Shown here: positions 33,501 to 46,237 of the stretch, piece by piece
How the letters are laid out: each line of letters starts with the position of its first letter
How positions within the stretch are numbered: position 1 is the stretch's first letter
Assembly: GCA_001600495.1 (NCBI GenBank)
Contig: BCKE01000011.1
Location: forward strand, 676,281-740,280
Source of the DNA: Pilasporangium apinafurcum
Lineage: Eukaryota; Oomycota; Peronosporomycetes; Pythiales; Pythiaceae
DNA length: 64,000 bases
Reading direction: 5' to 3'
Translations under genes and position numbers: made by a program
Notes under the pieces: model-generated
Seen by the model: the letters and a program-made list of their open reading frames with translations, nothing else
The model's database searches: none
Told to the model about the DNA's origin: nothing

Positions 33501-36500
33501 ATACTCGAGCAAGGAAGCTGCCTGGTCATAAAGTTCCGAAGGGGCACAAACACCACGCGCAGATGATTGTTCACAAAATTATCGATAAAATTTACAAGCT
33601 GTGGGAAGTTGAGAAGCATGCGGCGTCAGATCGTCATGGTGAAATCAGCGAAAAATCCGCAGAATCTGAGGAGACTATCTTATGTGTTGGTACCTATTTG
33701 CGATTTCTGGTTCATTTGGTGACATATTTTCCTGTTTGTGCGACGGTTTTGGCAAAGTCGAAAGACTCGCTTAGCGGCCGTGAAACCTTTATTCGGTTGG
33801 TACTACATGATTTCTTACCGTCAAAAGAGCTCTGTCACTTTGCATCGTTACGACGGTCATTGAAGGACTCTGGCGTGTACGGAAGTAACGTTGATGCAGA
33901 ATCGGATGTGTTTGTTGCAGAGGTTCCACCTTCCATCGACATCCGAACAAAAGAGCGTGTACAGAATGCTCACCGGCTTCTTGTTGGTATTGGTAGCCAT
34001 TCTGGGGAAGGATCTAAATGCATTATTATGGAGCTGGTGCGTTTATTACAAGAATGGCCTCAAAGTGCTTCATCGGGTACTGGCAGTATTAGTGACGACG
34101 ACTTGAGTGTTCGCGATGAGGTTGCGTTGAGCTCTTTACATGCATGGTCTGGCCTGATTATGCGTATTTTGTGGCCAAAAGGATCGTCGAAAGGATTTGC
34201 ATGGGACAAAGTTGTCCTTGGTGGTGGTCTTAAGGGAAAACATTCCTTTGTCACGTTGCTTGCCGAAGCGTTGCGGAAAATTGATTTAGCTCATCCACTG
34301 GCACATACGACATGCACCATGCTACTGCGTCCACTGGCGACTCTTACTCGATCATTCGTCACAAAACGAGTTCGTCGATTGTTGAAGAAACGAAATTCTT
34401 TGTCATCTACTCCCAGTGACGATAATGCTGCACATACTGGAACATTAAACACATCTGCAAATACACAAGTAGCGTCAGATTCGAGAGAATCGACGCCTCA
34501 TGCCACTGCTGGTATGGAAACAGCTGCCTTTCAATCGTCGGGAGCAGCAACGACAGCGTCTACTCGTGAAGGAAACGACATCGGTTTCACTCTTCATGAT
34601 GATGATGACGTAACTATGCAGTCTCCCACATCGGGCGTTGAAGACGATGATATGCATGACGATGACGAACCTAGCGATGATGACGACGGAAGCGAGCGTA
34701 GCATCATTTCCGGTGAGTCCACTTTTGAAGTCGAAGAGGAAGAAGACGATAGAGAGGACGATGATGACGAGGACGATGATGATGATGACGACGATGACGA
34801 TGATGACGATGACGACGATGATGAAGAAGAAAATGACGAAGAAGAACGTGAAGAAGAGCGGATGCGTCTCCGCGTTTCTCGACGATCTGGCGGTCACAGC
34901 ACAAGTCGACGTACAGCTTCTAATCGTCTGTGGGGCTCACTTGACGCAGAATTATCTGTTTTAGATGCACTTGATGAAGTCGACGAAGAGGAATTTTCTT
35001 ATCTGAGCTTGCTCGAGGACGAGTCTGCGTTCGCTGAGGAGCAGCGTCGTCGAGCTCGCATGATGAGTCGTAATACTCCTGTTACTGATGTCAGAGCACG
35101 TCACGACAGAAGAAGTACTACTCAGCGTCCGAACGAAGTAGGAAATGGTGAAAGAATGCTACAAGCAATTCTTGATACTATCGGATCAACAGGTGGTCCT
35201 GGTAGAAGTGGGATTGACTCACATACGAACGTTTTGATGTTTGGTGACTTTGATGGAGAAGACAACGAATCGTTCACTTCTGTAACAAATGATGCGGCAC
35301 AAGGTGGTTTGCAGACTTCCTCGGCGAATGCTCATGGGAATCGAGATCGTGGTGATGGTACTTTTGCAACGGCAACATTGCTCCAGTATCTTGAGGATCT
35401 CTCGGATTCCGCAGAAGATGAGTTTTTATTCCATTCTTTTGAAGTTGGGGCTCCTAATAGTCGAAGAAGCGGGGATCGTCCTCAGAGTCGGAACCACCAG
35501 TCGCCTGACTTCGGGAATACCACTGTAACCCATCCATTACTCAGTTCTAATGAAGTCCCCAACACTTTGACAGATCCGAATGGGTTACGTATCCCTGGAC
35601 GTCTGTCACTACCACGGCATTCGTCTTTGCTGCGGGAGCTACAAGAATTGACAGACCATGTACAAACCTCCTTTAATGGTGGTACTCGCTCACGTTTGGG
35701 ATTAGGGCGTGAGCAGCTCTTCCGAGGTGGGGGTCGTAGTCGACCACCAAGTCGCAATAGTGGATTGTCTGCCGTTTCGAACTTATTGAGTGAATTCTCC
35801 CTCGACATCCCTACATCCTCGCATCTACCACTGCATCAACCGCGCGGCCATCGTCTAGGACTACGTCGCAGTGAACTGGACATTTTTGGAAATGTTAATC
35901 GCAGCCTGCGTCTACCTGGTGAGGGAAGTACCAGCAATAGTGCTACGCCCTGGGGATCAAGTAGTACGGGTCGAGATATGGATATTCGGTCCATTGCGTC
36001 TCGGCTAGAGCAACGAATCAATCAAATCTGTGCTGATAGTGATGACGAAGAGACCATACCAACAGGAGACAATGCAAGCAGCTTACCGCAAAGAAGTTCA
36101 TTGAGTGAGAATGAAGTACCAGAGCCTCAATATAGACCTTCTAGTGGTGATACTGGACCACAAACTGGAGCTTCTCATGAAAGCGAAATCACCGTGAGTG
36201 AGGGCAGTCGGAATAGTGTGGTAGGAAATGAAGATGATGGCAGTTCAATGCAAATTACGAACGAGCAAGCTGGTGCTAATGAAACTACGTCAGATACAGC
36301 ATCGATGATAGCACTTGCCAGTACATTTGGAGAATCTTCGTTGAGATCTCCAGAGGAATCCGATGCGGAACAAATTGGTTCTGAAGCCGAAACACCAGGT
36401 TTTCCAACTGACCACGATGAAGATCGGCATATTGATGAAACAGTTTCGACGACACAAGAGAATCCGATTAACATTCTTCCACCACCAGCGCCAGTTGCTT

Positions 36501-39500
36501 CATCGAGTTCGGATCGAATGATGAATTTCACCTTGGATTTGAATGGGCTTCAACTCCCACAGTCTTCTAGTAGTGTACATGACTCCGTATCACCACGGTC
36601 ACACGTTGTGGATGAACTCGAGGAGTCAAAGACAGAAGATGTACTCGAAGAACCACCTCAAGTCCAAGAAGGAGATACCGGAATGTCAAGGCCGCAATTG
36701 CAGTGTCCTGAAGGAATGGATCCGGAAGTGTTTGGATCGCTACCACCTGATATGCAGGCCGAGATTATTGCCCAGGCGATGCCTTCCAGCGCTCCGTCCG
36801 GGATAAGTGACAGTGGTACTGCTGGTGGCTCTGAAAGCTTTTCCCAACTAGACTTAGACATGGAAAACACGAGTTTTGATCGAGAAACTTTGGAAGCGTT
36901 ACCACCGGATATTCGAGCTGAAGTCTTGGCAAATGAGCGACGGGAACGTGAGGCTGCCGCGGCAGCTGCTGCTGCACCAGCGGATATATCACGCGCACAA
37001 GAAATGGATAACGCATCTTTTGTAGCCTCTCTAGCACCAGAGTTGCGGGAAGAGATTTTAGTTACCTGTGACGATGCGTTTTTGCAAACACTTCCTTCTC
37101 AAGTCAGAGCAGAAGCCATGGTTTTGCGCGAACGAGCCGCATTTCGAACCACATATCGTGAACGAGAACCAAGTGATGGTCGACACGGCGGTGATGTTGA
37201 TATGGGAGATATTTTCCGTCGTCCAACGCTACGTCGAATGTTGACATCACACGGCGGTGATAGTAGTAGTCGCCGATCTGGTCGTCGAGGTGTGTATACG
37301 GATGGCTCAAGTGGTCGGCGAGGAAGTCGACGAAATTTAGGTGGAACCAGTGGCGGAAGTCGTGCTGGGATGCTTCGAGTGGATCGGGATGAAGAAGAGA
37401 CGATCGATGATCGAATTTTCGATGACAAGTGTGTCAAGGGTCTGATCCGGCTCTTGTTTATGGCACAGTCAGTCATTCAAAACCGTGTGTTCCAGCGATT
37501 GCTGGCGAATATCTGCTTGTATCCTCTGACGCGATATAGCGTTCGGATCAACATGCTTCGTGTTATTACACTCCCATTGGAACAGCCACTGATTTCTGCG
37601 GATGCGTCTACATCGATCGATGAACTGTTCCCTCCAAAACAACTGTATGGCTGCAGTGGTAGTGACAGCAGGGATCTCAACATGCAAAACCAAGTTATTC
37701 CTGCGGATGTCATTAATCGAATGCTTCATGTGCTGGTCTCACTTGCAAAATATAATCCTCGGTTTACAGTGGAACTACTTCGACCACATGGGATGCAGCG
37801 AGACAATCGATTATCTTCAATGAAAATGGAACTTTCCGGTGAATTCGAAACAGAAAGTGGAGTAGCTGTTTTAATTGAACTGATCGCTCTTCCAGTGATT
37901 CATCGTAACGGGACAAACCTGGATACACTACTAGAATTAATTGAGCTGGTCTTAGCACCATTAGAACGAATTTCGAAGTCAAAGTCCAACGAAGAAGAAA
38001 TGAAGGGAGATTCGGATGATTCAGATGCTTCGTCCTCTCCACGCGAAGGTGCAGAATGGGTTACTGTTCCACCTGTTGAACTTGATGGAATAAGGATGGG
38101 CCACATCGTGTCTGTACTTTGTATGGATATTTGCTCACCACAAATGCAAGAACGCGCGTTGTCTATCTTGAAACTGCTAGACCGTGTACCAAACAACCAA
38201 GCACTGATCATTGACGCAATCGTTCGCCATGCGAGCGATTTGGCTCGTTCAGATCGTTACAAACGCACGCGTCCTTCGTCTCATTATGAGTCGTCAGCAG
38301 TTCTTCTCTCAGCCCAGGATGAACTGAAACTGCTTCGATTATTGCACACATTATCCGATGTTTGCGAAAGCACAGCACAATTCACAGATTGCTGTCGCAC
38401 TATTGGACTGGATCCATTATGGGATGCTCTGAGTTTGTCGCTTGAGGAAGCAAGATCCAATGGTGGTCTCGAAGAGAATGATGGGAAATCGAGTATCCCT
38501 GGTATCCCAAGCGTAAATATTGCATCGGAAGACGATAATGTGGATGGTATGGTCATTGAAGGAAAAAGTGCTGGAGCGTCGTGCGCAATGGCAGCTCTTC
38601 TGGCGCGGTTTTTGCCGATGGTGGAAGCGTTTTTTGTCGTCAACGCTCGCGATGCTGCTTCGATGGCATTAAAGGTGTCTGACTCGACGGAGCGCGAAGA
38701 AGCTGTTGTCGACGCTTTACGAATTGGAGGCTTTACAAACACTCCAACAGATATAGGTGATGAGGAATCAAAGACTGATTCGACCCCAAAGCAGAAGACT
38801 ATCAAGCGTCTATCATCGACATCGTCCGAAGCTGGTGAAAGTATGCGGCTTGCCAATTTTGTAGAGGCCAATCGAGTTTTGTTGAATATTCTCGTGCGAG
38901 AAAAGCCTTCGCTGCTGGATTCATCATTGGCGGCATTGATCAAAATGCCACGCTGTCGTGCATATTTGGATTTCGATAATAAGCGTACCTATTTCCAGAG
39001 TGCAATGAAGAAATTACGGCAGTCAGCGCTAAGAAGCCATGGAGGAAGTTCTTCGGTCCGTATTCCAGTTCGCCGTGAGCATATCTTTGAGGATTCATAC
39101 TATGCGTTGCGCATGCGCAGTGGCCATGAACTGCGCCGGAAATTACACATTTCATTTACTGGAGAAGAAGGCATTGATGCTGGTGGTGTGACGAGAGAGT
39201 GGTATATGATCCTTGCGCGCGAGATTTTCAATCCGAACTACGTTCTGTTTACCTCTGCTGCGGATTCGCCTACGTTTCAACCAAATCCGTTGTCGTATGT
39301 GAACAAAGATCACTTGAGCTACTTCGAATTTGTCGGAAAGGTGATCGGCAAAGCAGTCGCGGATGGACAGTTGCTAGATGCGCATTTCACGCGCTCGTTT
39401 TACAAACACATTTTGCAGCTTCCTATCTCATATCATGACATGGAAGCGATCGATCCAGAGTATTATCGAAATTTGCATTCGATCTTGGACAATTCCATTG

Positions 39501-40204
39501 AGGATTTGGGGCTAGAGTTGACGTTTTCCGCAGAGCAATCGAATTTTGGGAAGGTGGAGATTGTAGACTTGATCCCGAACGGTCGCAATGTGCCCGTGAC
39601 AGATGACAACAAGATGGAGTACGTTAAACTGGTGACTCATCATCGTATGGCCACAGGGATTCGACAGCAAATTGACGCATTCTTGAAAGGATTTCACCAA
39701 TTGGTGTCACCGGAATTGATTTCCATCTTCAATGAGAATGAGCTGGAGTTGTTGATTTCTGGGATGCCTGAGATCGATATCGATGATCTAAAGGCCAACA
39801 CGGAATACGCAAACTATAAACCGACTGATGCTGTGATTCGATGGTTTTGGAATGTGCTATACTCATTTACACATGAAGAACGAGCATTGTTTTTACAATT
39901 CGTCACGGGAACATCCAAAGTACCGCTGGAAGGTTTTAAAGCGTTAGAGGGCATGCGTGGCACGCAAAAGTTTAACATTCACAAAGCATTTGGCAATTCC
40001 AACGCGTTGCCGTCTGCACACACATGGTAAGCCGTAAATTTCACTAGCTTTCTTTTGTATGTTCACGGGGACTAATCATATTTTTTACTGATATGAAACA
40101 GCTTTAATCAGCTCGATCTGCCGGAGTACGAAAGTGAAGAGCGATTGAAACAGCGACTGCTCTTTGCCATTCGTGAAGGATCGGAAGGTTTTGGCTTTGG
40201 TTAG
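27563..40204 (+). CDS. giant HECT E3 ubiquitin ligase, UPL1/HUWE1 type
   Basis: Three exons: 27563-28057, 28136-40026 and 40102-40204, giving 4,162 residues. The N-terminal ~1,100 residues are helical repeats as in the DUF908/DUF913 region of UPL1/HUWE1/Tom1. A UBA domain lies near 1497-1537 ([19 protein letters not shown]). An Asp/Glu tract with a long pure Asp run follows near 2365-2400, then a long disordered region and helical repeats of the DUF4414 type ([18 protein letters not shown]). The HECT domain fills the last ~350 residues ([44 protein letters not shown]). The catalytic Cys (~4129) has its codon split by the last intron (TG|C), so without splicing the frame ends one codon later. 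The enzyme would form thioester ubiquitin and modify nuclear and cytosolic substrates. Confidence 0.95.
34735..34860. repeat. GAT/GAC tract encoding poly-Asp
   Basis: An imperfect trinucleotide tract of GAT and GAC codons inside the HECT ligase gene encodes a run of about 17 Asp flanked by Glu-rich sequence. Mixed codons suggest selection for the acidic protein tract rather than pure slippage. Acidic tracts in this position occur in the Tom1/HUWE1 family. Confidence 0.7.
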
Positions 40205-40385
40205 ATGTTGTGCGTGTTGTTTCAAATTTCGTAGGGAATCGATCAGAAAAAAGACAGATTGAAAATGCCTGCATGGTGAATATATTAGGTAACTGCATAT
40301 CATGATGATGTGTCCATGGTTGTCATGCTCCATTCCCTGGCGCTCTAGTTGCTTTTGATCCTACCATGTAATGAGATCCACATAT

Positions 40386-41528
40386 TCAATCATCATTGTC
40401 GCTTCCCCAGACTACGTCATCATCATCATCGTCCTGATCGTCGTTGTCTTCATCACTACTACTGTCCTGTGCTGTATTATCACGCTTCACCTGCTCAAGA
40501 AACGCCTCAAAGCCAGCACCACCGGCGAGATGATCCACAAAGTCTGTCGGTGTCCGGTAGCTGCTCATTGGATTTGGCCGAATCGCTTGCTCAGACTCCA
40601 CCACACGAAATTCTATACCAGCATCAGTATCGGCGCAGTTGATTCTGCCAGCATCTCGCCATGCTAGCAATTCTTCCCACGAGAAAAGGAGCGTATCAGT
40701 GACGGCACCAAAGACATTGATATCCAGTAGATACACACGATGCTTCTTGTCTACATAGACGTCAAAGATAAATTCTGAATCTGGAAAGCATGATTTCGTG
40801 GGTTCCTGCTTATCTTCCACAAAATGTTTCTCATAGAATGCATCGATAACATGACAGAGATAATCTTGTTGATCCATAAGGAATGGATAATATTCATCAC
40901 AATTTCGTTGGCAGATGCCGACCAGCTGATGGTTGACCACAAAACATCGAAAGTGCATCGAGTCAAAAAAATTGCACCATTTCTTCACCACCAAGTACAC
41001 CGACGATGGCGTGGACGCTCGCAGTTCCTGCTCCTTCTTCTGTGCATCTATATGGCTTGGCTCTCCACCGGCTTCTTCTTCACTCGATAATGAGCAGCCA
41101 GCGTACGGCTCAGTGAGATCGTGGACAATGAAATCGGACGCCTTGAGCAACAAGAATATGTCATCGAAATTCGTGCACTGCATGGTGCCAAGCATCCAAG
41201 TGGCATCTCGTGGGCTGCTCCAATTGGTTTTCACAAACACTTTGTGCTTGAACGTATGCAGCGCCTGCTCGACTTGTTCTCGAACCTCCGCGACCGCGTT
41301 TTCTGTTGCAACTTTTGTAGCGTCATTGCTGGTAGAGGCTGTACTAGCGGGTTGATGTTTCGTGTTGACGTCCGAGAGTTTGACGCCGTCAGCGAGTAGC
41401 AGTGATACAAACGCCTTTGGCAATGGGATCACTACACTCTTGATGGAGACGTGCTGTAGTGACGGATACCAGGCCGCAAACGCGCAGTTTTTAACGTGCT
41501 GCTTGGAATATGGCGGTGCTCCTGACAT
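40386..41528 (-). CDS. CDC123: CDC123/D123 family eIF2 assembly factor
   Basis: A single exon of 380 residues. D123-family landmarks are clear: VKTNWSSPRDATWM, TNFDDIFLLLKASDFIVHDL, VVKKWCNFFDSMHFRCFVVN, LVGICQRNCDEYYPFL, VYLLDINVFGAVTDTLLFSW, and an acidic C-terminus (DDQDDDDDDVVWGSDNDD). CDC123 has an ATP-grasp fold and drives assembly of the alpha and gamma subunits of translation initiation factor 2. The Asp and Asn of LLDIN correspond to the metal/nucleotide ligands. The usual Pro of DFNPFG is Val here. It converges on the HECT ligase with ~180 bp between stops. Its start is preceded by a short (TGAT)n repeat and divergent SEC22 lies beyond. Confidence 0.92.
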   Translation of the reverse strand: MSGAPPYSKQHVKNCAFAAWYPSLQHVSIKSVVIPLPKAFVSLLLADGVKLSDVNTKHQPASTASTSNDATKVATENAVAEVREQVEQALHTFKHKVFVKTNWSSPRDATWMLGTMQCTNFDDIFLLLKASDFIVHDLTEPYAGCSLSSEEEAGGEPSHIDAQKKEQELRASTPSSVYLVVKKWCNFFDSMHFRCFVVNHQLVGICQRNCDEYYPFLMDQQDYLCHVIDAFYEKHFVEDKQEPTKSCFPDSEFIFDVYVDKKHRVYLLDINVFGAVTDTLLFSWEELLAWRDAGRINCADTDAGIEFRVVESEQAIRPNPMSSYRTPTDFVDHLAGGAGFEAFLEQVKRDNTAQDSSSDEDNDDQDDDDDDVVWGSDNDD

Positions 41529-41845
41529 GATGTGATTGATTGATTGATTGACAAGATGGTCGTGTACCTGTTGGTGATCAAGTCGGAGACTTTATAAATT
41601 TATAAAAACGCAATTAATTATCACAAATTACTACTACATACACGAAATTTATATACTATATAAATAATTACCCAATACAGTACACTAATTTATAAATTAC
41701 AATTTTGGTATATACAATCAGTTTAGTAATAAATAAATAGATTAATGTGGTTTTCGTAGTATTTGGGAAATGACGTTTGCATTTGCTCAACTGGATTGAA
41801 GTGAACACATTGGAAGCACAAGAAAGCAAAAGGAAGGGAAGGAGG
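41529..41845. promoter_or_regulatory. divergent CDC123/SEC22 intergenic region
   Basis: 317 bp, very AT-rich in the middle (41590-41750). It starts with a TGAT tetranucleotide repeat at about 41530-41550, directly upstream of CDC123. It presumably holds both promoters; no clear TATA or CCAAT cluster is visible. Confidence 0.4.
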
Positions 41846-43016
41846 ATGCCGATTATTACGTTTGTGGCGCGGATTTCAGATGGGATGCTACTGGTATAAG
41901 CAGTAAAATGGGCAGCATGCGCGTAAAAACATCAAGGGATGATAGTCTTACATCTATGAATTGATTAGGTGGCATCCATGGAGTCGATTGGCGACGGGAA
42001 CTTGGATACATATAAGCAGCAGGTTTGTTGTCTCAAGCCTTCGTTATGCATTCCAGCTTCGTCCTTCGCTTAAACCCCGCTTAAAGAAGTGATGTTGACG
42101 CAATCTATGTGGGAGCGACTAACGTTTTATATGGATTGTTTGTTGGGGGGATTGAATAGGGAAAACAAATTATGAAAAAGTTGGATCAACGATCCCCGAC
42201 CAAGTGCAGCATCGAATCTGGTGCCTACACATTCCAGTCCGTTTTCTCACTCTACCTCTCGCTTTATTATGTATTGGTATTTCGACGGCTAAGTGATGTG
42301 CAATGGTGTTGTGGTGGTGATGGTATGTAGTTACTTAATACAGGAGGGAGTGTGCTACCTGACGCTCTCAGATCGTGGATTCCCGAAGCGTCTGGCGTTT
42401 TTGTATCTAGAAGAAATCCATGCTGGGTTTGTGGAAGAGCTAGAACGAGACTATGGCGGTAATTGGCGTGATATTGTCACTACCGTAGCGCGGCCGTATG
42501 CGTTCATCAAATTCGGTGCGTTAGGTTCACAACTCATCTCGATTTTGACTTGATGTGGTTATTATTTTGTCAAAATTAACAATCCGCACATGTGCGTTTG
42601 TTTGTATACATGTATTGACATGATCAGACAAGTTTATCCAGAAGAAGCGCAAAGAGTACATGGATCCGAATTCGTCGCAGAACATGCATCGCTTGAACGA
42701 TGACCTCGCGGATATCCACAATATTATGCGCAAGAACATCCAAGAGGTGCTAAACCGTGGTGAACGCGTTGAACGTACGTAGCTTCTTCCCATGGTGCTT
42801 TGCATGTCTATTTACTGTTGGAGAGTTCTGAGATCACAATGTGCTCCTTTGCGAATAACAGATGTGTCGCGAATTTCGTCAAATTTGGCGGATCGATCGA
42901 AGGATTTGAAATGGGGAGCAAAGAAATTGCGAATGCAAGCAATTTACCGTCAATATGGCCCTATCGTCGCAGTCGTGCTCTTTGTGCTGTTGGTTATTTA
43001 CATCAAGTTCTTCTAA
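41846..43016 (+). CDS. SEC22: SEC22-type longin R-SNARE
   Basis: Six exons: 41846-41893, 41969-42022, 42160-42236, 42331-42515, 42628-42774 and 42862-43016, giving 221 residues. The N-terminal longin domain reads MPIITFVARISDG, then NLDTYKQQ, SGAYTFHYLIQEGVCYLTL and VARPYAFIKFD. The SNARE helix follows (LADIHNIMRKNIQEVLNRGE, with the central Arg of an R-SNARE), then LADRSKDLKWGAKKLR and a C-terminal membrane anchor (YGPIVAVVLFVLLVIYIKFF). The length and exon-by-exon match to Sec22 are excellent. It acts in membrane fusion between ER and Golgi. The third intron has a slightly unusual GTCCGT donor. It diverges from CDC123. Confidence 0.93.
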
Positions 43017-43281
43017 GCAAGCAGGGCTTTTTTACTAGAAAGTAAAGGCTGATATTTTGTCGGCATGCTCAATAGATCCATACTTGGCAATCAATAACGC
43101 GTGTGGAGTGAAGCTTATGAAAGACTACAAGCGCTCACGTAGTGGCTTGGTCGACACACATGTGCCGTTCTCATTTTGGTTGATTGTTTAGGTAAAAGTG
43201 ACCAATCATGAAAGGTCGCATGACTCTTGCAAAATAATAAGTGATTGAATAGCGCATCTTGGTGGTGAAGTGGCAAGAAAC

Positions 43282-44745
43282 ATGGAGCGTAAAGGATCAG
43301 AGCGAACGAAAGTATGTCGACAATGTCTATGTGATCCTCTTCGTTGGAGTACAACCATATGTCTGACACGTTGGTAATGCATGTGCAGATATCGTCGGAT
43401 GCGAAAGGCACTGCCTCCAGCTCGTCCTCGAAGGATATTTGGATGATGTTTGCATCGATGGAACCAAAAGACAAACAATCCCAGTTGCAGCCAGAGGAAC
43501 TCACAAGTGCAAGTACAACGACTACCAATTTGGCTGAAGAACGCGATACTTTCACACTGATAGTCGGCTCCAAGAGCGCTGGGAAGACTTCGCTAATCTC
43601 CAATTTTCGTAGCTCAACCAAAGGTTTGAAGAAATGCAGATCATATGCCTCATGCTTGTATCTCCATCGTGCTTAGCAAAGAACAACAATGTAATACTTG
43701 TTGTACAGCTGAAGAAATCAAGCCCACGACTGCACTAGACTATGTCTTCGTTCGATTAAAAGCGAGTTCTGCGTCCGCGCGACCACCTGTCGCACATATT
43801 TGGGAGCTTGCGAGCCTGAAATGCGTGAAAGAGCTCATTCGTGTGCCATTATCTCCTGAACGAATCCTCAATGGTGCGCTCATTATTGTATTAGATTTGT
43901 CAGTACCTGGTGATGTGGTGCCGTATCTCGTTAAGTGGCTCATCACACTCTATCGAGTCGTCCAGGATGTTCTGAAACAGAAGGAGAAGAACCCAGTCGA
44001 CAATTTTGCCGTTGATAAGCTTCGACAAGACGCACTGGTGACAAGATACGGTACGTCACATCCAGATCGAGACGAAGTTACGCCAATTCCATTGCCCGTA
44101 CTGATCGTAGCAAACAAATATGACACATTTCGCGACGAAGACTCGGTGAAACGCAAAGGCATTACGCAGGCGGTGCGGTATCTCGCGCACATGTATGGCG
44201 CGTCGTTACTCTTCACAAGCATGAAGGACAAAAATCTCGTGACACAGTTTCGCTCGGTGATGAAGAACTTTGCGTTTCGAGTAGGTGGAATGAAGGGTTC
44301 GAAAGAAGTTGATTCCACCAAACCCCTGTTCGTGCCAGCTGGTAGCGATTTGTTTGAAGATATTGGTATGCCAAAGACCGCTCGACGACAAGAATTTACG
44401 AAGGAACAACACGAAGAACGTGCAAAACAATGGAAAAAGATCGCGACTGAATATTATGCGCCGACGGGGGAAGTGACAGAAGCAAACGATGATAAAGCAG
44501 ATGTAGCAGATGGAAAAGACGGTGGGGATGACAAGCAAGAACAATATCCCGAGCCAAATATCGACAGAGTTCGACAACGTAAGAGGTAAGGATTCCATAG
44601 GACAAGAGAGAGGATGTTTGGTTGACTAAGATGAAATGACGTGATGACGTGTGTTGTATGCGTTTTGTGTGATTTCAGTGAGGAGTTGCGACGGTACCGT
44701 GAAAAACGCAAGAGCACGGTGGACAAGAGATCGAAAGGGTCATGA
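43282..44745 (+). CDS. DYNC2LI1: cytoplasmic dynein-2 light intermediate chain
   Basis: Proposed exons are 43282-43311, 43389-43623, 43709-44585 and 44679-44745, giving 402 residues. The first exon is 30 nt with a GTATGT donor; an alternative start is the ATG at 43359 in the frame of exon 2. Landmarks: a P-loop (LIVGSKSAGKTSLI) near residue 70, KPTTALDYVF, HIWELASLKCVKELIRVPLS, GALIIVLDLSVPGDVVPYLV, PVLIVANKYDTFRDED, and a basic C-terminal helix (SEELRRYREKRKS). The usual ALEYTF and HIWELG elements of the D2LIC family are matched. The protein is part of the retrograde intraflagellar transport motor, which implies a flagellated stage. An upstream ACCAATCA (43201) may be a promoter box. Confidence 0.9.
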
Positions 44746-45134
44746 AGACACTAAAGGATAGATCCGTTGACCAGTATTACCAACTAATAGGAATTAAAGG
44801 AGGTCAGATTGAAGCCGTGTGGATCATCACGGTAATGAACCATAGCGCATCAAGATCGTTGTGAGCTTCAACATCTGCGATGAACACATTGGTGGCAGTA
44901 GTCAACAGATACTATTATCTACCAATCGTTTCCTGCGTATCCTTTATTTCATCCAATAAAAAGTACCATATCTCCCAAAAAGAATTCTTATTGGTCATTA
45001 ATCATTCACCTTCACTAACACCAAGGGGGGAAAAGATCCTCACAAGCTCAACGAGAAAGAAAGAGAAGAAGAGGAAGGCAACCTAAAGCGACTCGGACGA
45101 GCAGCTCAGTTCGCTTCATATACACATATACGCA
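44746..45134. promoter_or_regulatory. intergenic region with CCAAT boxes upstream of proteasome gene
   Basis: 389 bp between two + strand genes. ACCAATC near 44931, CCAAT at 44953 and ATTGGTC at 44990 lie 145-205 bp before the proteasome subunit start. The proximal part is purine-rich (44995-45085). Confidence 0.4.
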
Positions 45135-46021
45135 ATGGATTCTGTGTTTGGTATCGTTGGAAAGGATTTCGTGCTGCTGGCCGCTGACTGCAAAGTCGCG
45201 CGCTCGATTCTCGTCTATAAAGATGACGAAGATAAGGTAGCGCTGCTGTTTCACATGATGTAGATTCCAGAAGATCTGTCTCCTCCTTTACTTGCTTCAC
45301 TCATCTGGGCTCATTTTTCTTTTCTTCATATAGGCTGTGCATTTGGACTCGCACAAGGTGTTGGTCGCTACGGGACCACAGAGTGACCGCGTGGGCTTTG
45401 GGGAGTACATTCAGAAGAACCTCAAGCTCTATGAATTGCGGAACGGAGTGTCGTTGAATGGCCCCACGACTGCCAACTACGTACGCGGTGAGCTGGCGCG
45501 ATTTTTGCGAAAGTCTCCGTACCAAGTTAATCTGCTGATCGGCGCGGTTGATGAAGAAAAAACGCCCGAAGATGAATCGAAGAAGCAAATCGTGCCAACT
45601 CTACACTGGATCGATTACTTGGGCTCGATGGTTAAGGTCAACTACGGTGCGCATGGGTACGGGTCTAATTTCTGTCTTTCGATATTCGACAGAGAATGGA
45701 AGGTACGAAAGATGAAGAAGATAGGATGTCTTGATATTTGTGAACTAAGCGGATTGCATTGTGAACGATGGTATATTCGTTTATGTTAGCCTGAGCTGAC
45801 CTTGGACGAAGCAACCAAGATCATCAAGATGTGCCGTGCAGAATTGGATATGCGATTCCTTGTGAAGAACGGCAAATGGCAATACACGGTACGAATCAGT
45901 GCTGCAGTTTGTCAATAGTGTTTGCCTTTGAAAGTCTAAACTGATAATTCTTTTTTGTTGTCGTAATTTTGCTTTTATACAGGTGATTGATGTGAATGGT
46001 ATTCGGGATTTGCAAGTGTAG
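45135..46021 (+). CDS. PSMB2: 20S proteasome beta-4 subunit (PSMB2 type)
   Basis: Four exons: 45135-45236, 45334-45702, 45790-45888 and 45983-46021, giving 202 residues, usual for this subunit. It opens directly with MDSVFGIVGKDFVLLAADC, without a propeptide ending in the catalytic Thr, as expected for the non-catalytic beta-4 ring member. Other family landmarks are the DSHKVLVATGPQSDRVGFG stretch, PTTANYVRGELARFLR, the QVNLLIGAVDEE strand, TLHWIDYLGSMVKVNYGAHG and the C-terminal YTVIDVNGIRDLQV. It forms part of the inner beta ring of the proteasome in nucleus and cytosol. It converges on the P450 gene 217 bp away. Confidence 0.95.
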
Positions 46022-46237
46022 ACAACGCACGACTATTGTAGTGGTGGTATTTCAACACAAAGCATATTTTTTTTCCATTCCAAGTCACAGCACAGGCGAT
46101 ACAAAGAAACAAAATAAAATAGAAACAGGCAAAAACATGCAGGTTTTTCCATCACCAAGGCGTGTGAGTGGTCTTTGCATCCACATCCATACGCCACTAA
46201 TCTCTACTTGTGTCTTCTTCATCATCAACTCGCTTCG

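Noticed and set aside
34475-34904. Antisense frames with hydrophobic runs (poly Ile/Val/Phe or His/Arg)
   Set aside because: They are reverse readings of the poly-Asp tract of the HECT ligase.
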